NCBI GenBank assembly: GCA_905250115.1
Contig: CAJNOI010000072.1
Span: 186,001-250,000, forward strand
Source: Adineta steineri
Lineage: Eukaryota > Rotifera > Eurotatoria > Adinetida > Adinetidae
DNA: 64,000 nucleotides
Reading direction: 5' to 3'
The notes below the pieces were generated by a model that saw only the letters and a program-made list of their open reading frames with translations, did not search any database and was not told the DNA's origin. A program made the translations under genes and the position numbers. This document shows, one piece after another, positions 61,609-64,000 of this stretch. Positions within the stretch are counted from its first letter, which is position 1, and every line of letters starts with the position of its first letter.

Positions 61609-64000
61609 ATGGATCAACAACAAACAAAACTCGAAACTCATGAAGAATTATTTGGATCAGCAAATTCAAGTAAGTAGTTTAACTATTATATCTATTAAAA
61701 ACAAAATCAATAAAATGAATTTTGATAAATAAATCAACATGAGAATAATTGTGTAAAATTGAATTAATAAATTGATAAAGAATATTATTTTATTTCTGAT
61801 ATTTTTCTAAACTAATCAAATAAGAAATTGAAATGATTTAGGATCAGATTAGTTTTTGTTTATAAATTCATATTTATTGATTTTTGTTTCAATAAAATAT
61901 TAAAAATCTTATTAATCTAATAAATAAATTAATCATAGTTATTATCGGTTTCTATCTTTCTTTATTATACTGAAATATTTTAACATGTTACTTATCTTTG
62001 AAAATTAAAAAAACTTCCAAACGAAAAATTATTAAATTATAAGAAATCGTCTGAAATAATTTTGTTTTTGAAACTGAAATAAATTTCCATGTATAAATGA
62101 ATATCATTCCGTATTTTATAGGTAGAAAAATATTTTCACAAAAGAAAATAAATATTTTGGAAAGGAAACTTTGGGATCTATATTCAAAAGATAAAATATG
62201 AACAAATTCTCTCTCTTTATATTTTTATTGGAAAAAGTTTAACTTTGCTTTCTTTCTATTTTAAATTATCTCAAAAACTTATATAATAGGATGAATCTGT
62301 GAGTAGTGGCAGCGCTAGAGGTGGGGTCAGCCCACCCTGAAATTTTTTTCAGATCTTAAAAAAACCAATGTTATTCTATCTGAGCCCACCCCATTTGAAA
62401 TTTACTAGGCCTGAGCCCACCCTAGTCAAGAATCCTGGCGCCGCCGCTATGCGTGAGTACCCTACAACATTTTGGAAAATAGTTTCATCGACTTTCAAAT
62501 TGAGATAAAACTTTTTCATATATTATTTTTATGAATTAAGTAACAATTTGAATTAATTTTTCAAATAATATTATTCTTTTGATGACAAATAAAAATTTCT
62601 CTTGAAACAATATTCATAAAATTAATCATAATTTGTTTTTTTCGATTTTTCTATCATTTAATATAACACTAAAAAGAGATTTCATCCATCGCTTTCAAAT
62701 TATTTTTTATAAAATCATTACTTTCTTTGTTTTTTAAAAGATTTATTCTAACAGAAAATTCAAATCGAAACAAATTTCTCAGAGTAAATAGAATTTTTCT
62801 AGTTTTTTCATTTGAAAAATCTCTTTTAATATTTCAATGATAAGATCATCTTCTTTTTAAATTTTTGGATAAATTTAAGTTAAGTTTAACTCTAGTTCAG
62901 AATTTCAAAATAAAAAGAAATTTTTTAATCGATTCTATTTAAATCATTGAAATAAAAATGATTTTCATTTAAGAACATTTTACTAAATTAAATATTTATA
63001 AAAATCCAATAAAGAAATTCTAAATAAATAATCTCAATTGAATGAAAGAATTAAGTTTAACAAATAGAAAATTTTATTTTACTAAAACAAATTCGCATAC
63101 AAGTTTTTCTACTTATTTTCGCCCTTTTCTGATTTAAAAATAATGAAAAAGATTTTGAATAAAAAGACAATCTTTTGTTTTTAGGAGAAATTCAAATCAA
63201 AAAGACTAAATTTAAACAATTTGCAATTACTGTTGCTGGAGGAAATGGATATGGAGATAGATTAGATCATCTCAGTAATCCTGAAGGCATCTTTATTGAT
63301 AATGATAAATCAATTTATATTGCCGATTCTTTGAATAATCGTATTGTCAAGTGGAAATTGAATTCAAATACTGGTGAAATCATCGCAGGTGGAAATCGAA
63401 AAGAAAATCAAAATAATCAATTGAATCATCCAATAAATATAATATTTGATAAAGAAAATAACTCCTTTATTATTTCGGATTGGGGAAACGAACGTGTAAT
63501 TCGATATTTTCATCAAAATCAAACAAGTCAACAAATTATTATTTCAAATATTTATTGCTTGGGTCTGACAATTGATAAAAATGGATTTATTTATGCTTCT
63601 GATTGGATCAATCATGAAGTAAGACGATACAAACAAGGAGATGGTGAAGGTGAATTAGTTGCAGGTGGAAATGATCAAGGCAATCAACTTAATCAACTCA
63701 ATGGTCCTACTTTTATCTTTGCTGATGACGATTGTTCTCTTTATATATCAGATTCTTTTAATCATCGTGTAATGAAATGGGAAAAAGATGCAAAAGAAGG
63801 AATTATTGTTGCTGGTGGAAATGATGTAGGAGATAGTCTCAAACAATTGAATAGTCCTAGTGGAGTGATTGTTGATCATTTGGGTCAAATCTATGTGGCA
63901 GATATGAAGAATCATCGAGTAATGCGTTGGTGTAAAGGAGATGAAGAAGGTGAAATTGTTGTTGGTGAAAATGGTGAAGGAAGTCAATTGAATGGTCCCA
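61609..64000 (+). CDS. NHL repeat protein, copy C (3' partial)
   Basis: A short first exon, 61609-61669 (MDQQQTKLETHEELFGSANS), joins in phase 1 to an exon from 63185 that runs off the window. The second exon reads ITVAGGNGYGDRLDHL and continues with about five NHL repeats (IADSLNNRIVKW, ISDWGNERVIRYF, ASDWINHEVRRY, ISDSFNHRVMKW, VADMKNHRVMRW). No ADP-ribosyltransferase domain precedes it, unlike copies A and B. The distal 480 bp of the 1.5-kb intron is homologous to the copy B intron. The first exon is short and could be a mis-assignment, since it is supported only by phase and by GTAAGT/TTTTTAG sites. Confidence 0.7.
62304..62449. mobile_element. hAT-like MITE (146 bp)
   Basis: GC-rich ends TAGTGGCAGCGCTAGAGG and, inverted, TAGCGGCGGCGCCAGGA form imperfect terminal repeats of hAT type. 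The 8-bp flanks tctgtgag (62296-62303) and tgcgtgag (62450-62457) match at 6 of 8 positions, as expected for an aged duplication. Three copies of GCCCACCC lie inside. It sits within the intron of NHL copy C. Confidence 0.8.

Noticed and set aside
1-64000. tRNA and rRNA genes
   Set aside because: I saw no cloverleaf with B-box consensus or rRNA-like conserved blocks; the only tRNA-like string is the 18-nt primer-binding site at 58161-58178.

Overview
The window is an AT-rich invertebrate nuclear region. The genes are intron-rich, with mostly 45-70 bp GT-AG introns in the first 38 kb. Bilaterian gene families are present: FNDC3, a PIM-like kinase, a nuclear receptor, a PNT/SAM protein and a twitchin remnant. 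Alongside them are arginine-type ADP-ribosyltransferases fused to NHL repeats and a secreted PhoPQ-related (AprA-like) protein. This mix, plus G-rich TGTGGG-like tracts, points to a bdelloid rotifer; that is inference from gene content, not something the sequence proves.

Region 1 (1-38.1 kb) is compact and gene-dense. In order: the 3' part of an FNDC3 gene (+); a 866-aa Ser/Pro repeat protein (+) whose stop overlaps that of a convergent Ca2+/H+ exchanger (-); a C2H2 zinc-finger factor (+); a secreted AprA/PhoPQ-related protein (+); a PIM-like kinase (-); a nuclear receptor with an altered second zinc finger (+); a VWA plus coiled-coil protein (-); a small secreted Cys-rich protein (+); a PNT-domain protein lacking an ETS domain (+); a secreted PAN-like/Thr-rich protein (+); a small Cys-rich protein (+); and an SLC16-like transporter (-). 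Exon joins were checked by hand: where stated, exon lengths sum to a multiple of three and phases match.

Region 2 (38.9-64 kb) looks different: sparse, AT-rich, with long introns, mobile elements and decay. It holds three related NHL genes on the + strand, the first two with an N-terminal R-S-ExE ADP-ribosyltransferase domain and the third running off the window. It also holds a decayed twitchin/titin-type fragment that ends at the start of its kinase domain beside a G-rich tract. Mobile elements include a near-palindromic foldback MITE, a foldback element with terminal minisatellites and a perfect 9-bp target duplication, a gag-only retroelement with inverted LTRs and a 5-bp target duplication, a small hAT-like MITE, and an insertion sitting inside an NHL exon. 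Short GGGTG...CACCC imperfect hairpins recur through this half. This resembles a subtelomeric or accessory segment next to a conserved core segment.

The most noteworthy items are the gag element with inverted LTRs integrated as a unit, the 9-bp-TSD foldback element, the transposon-derived 'intron' in the ART-NHL gene, and the family of G-rich hairpins.
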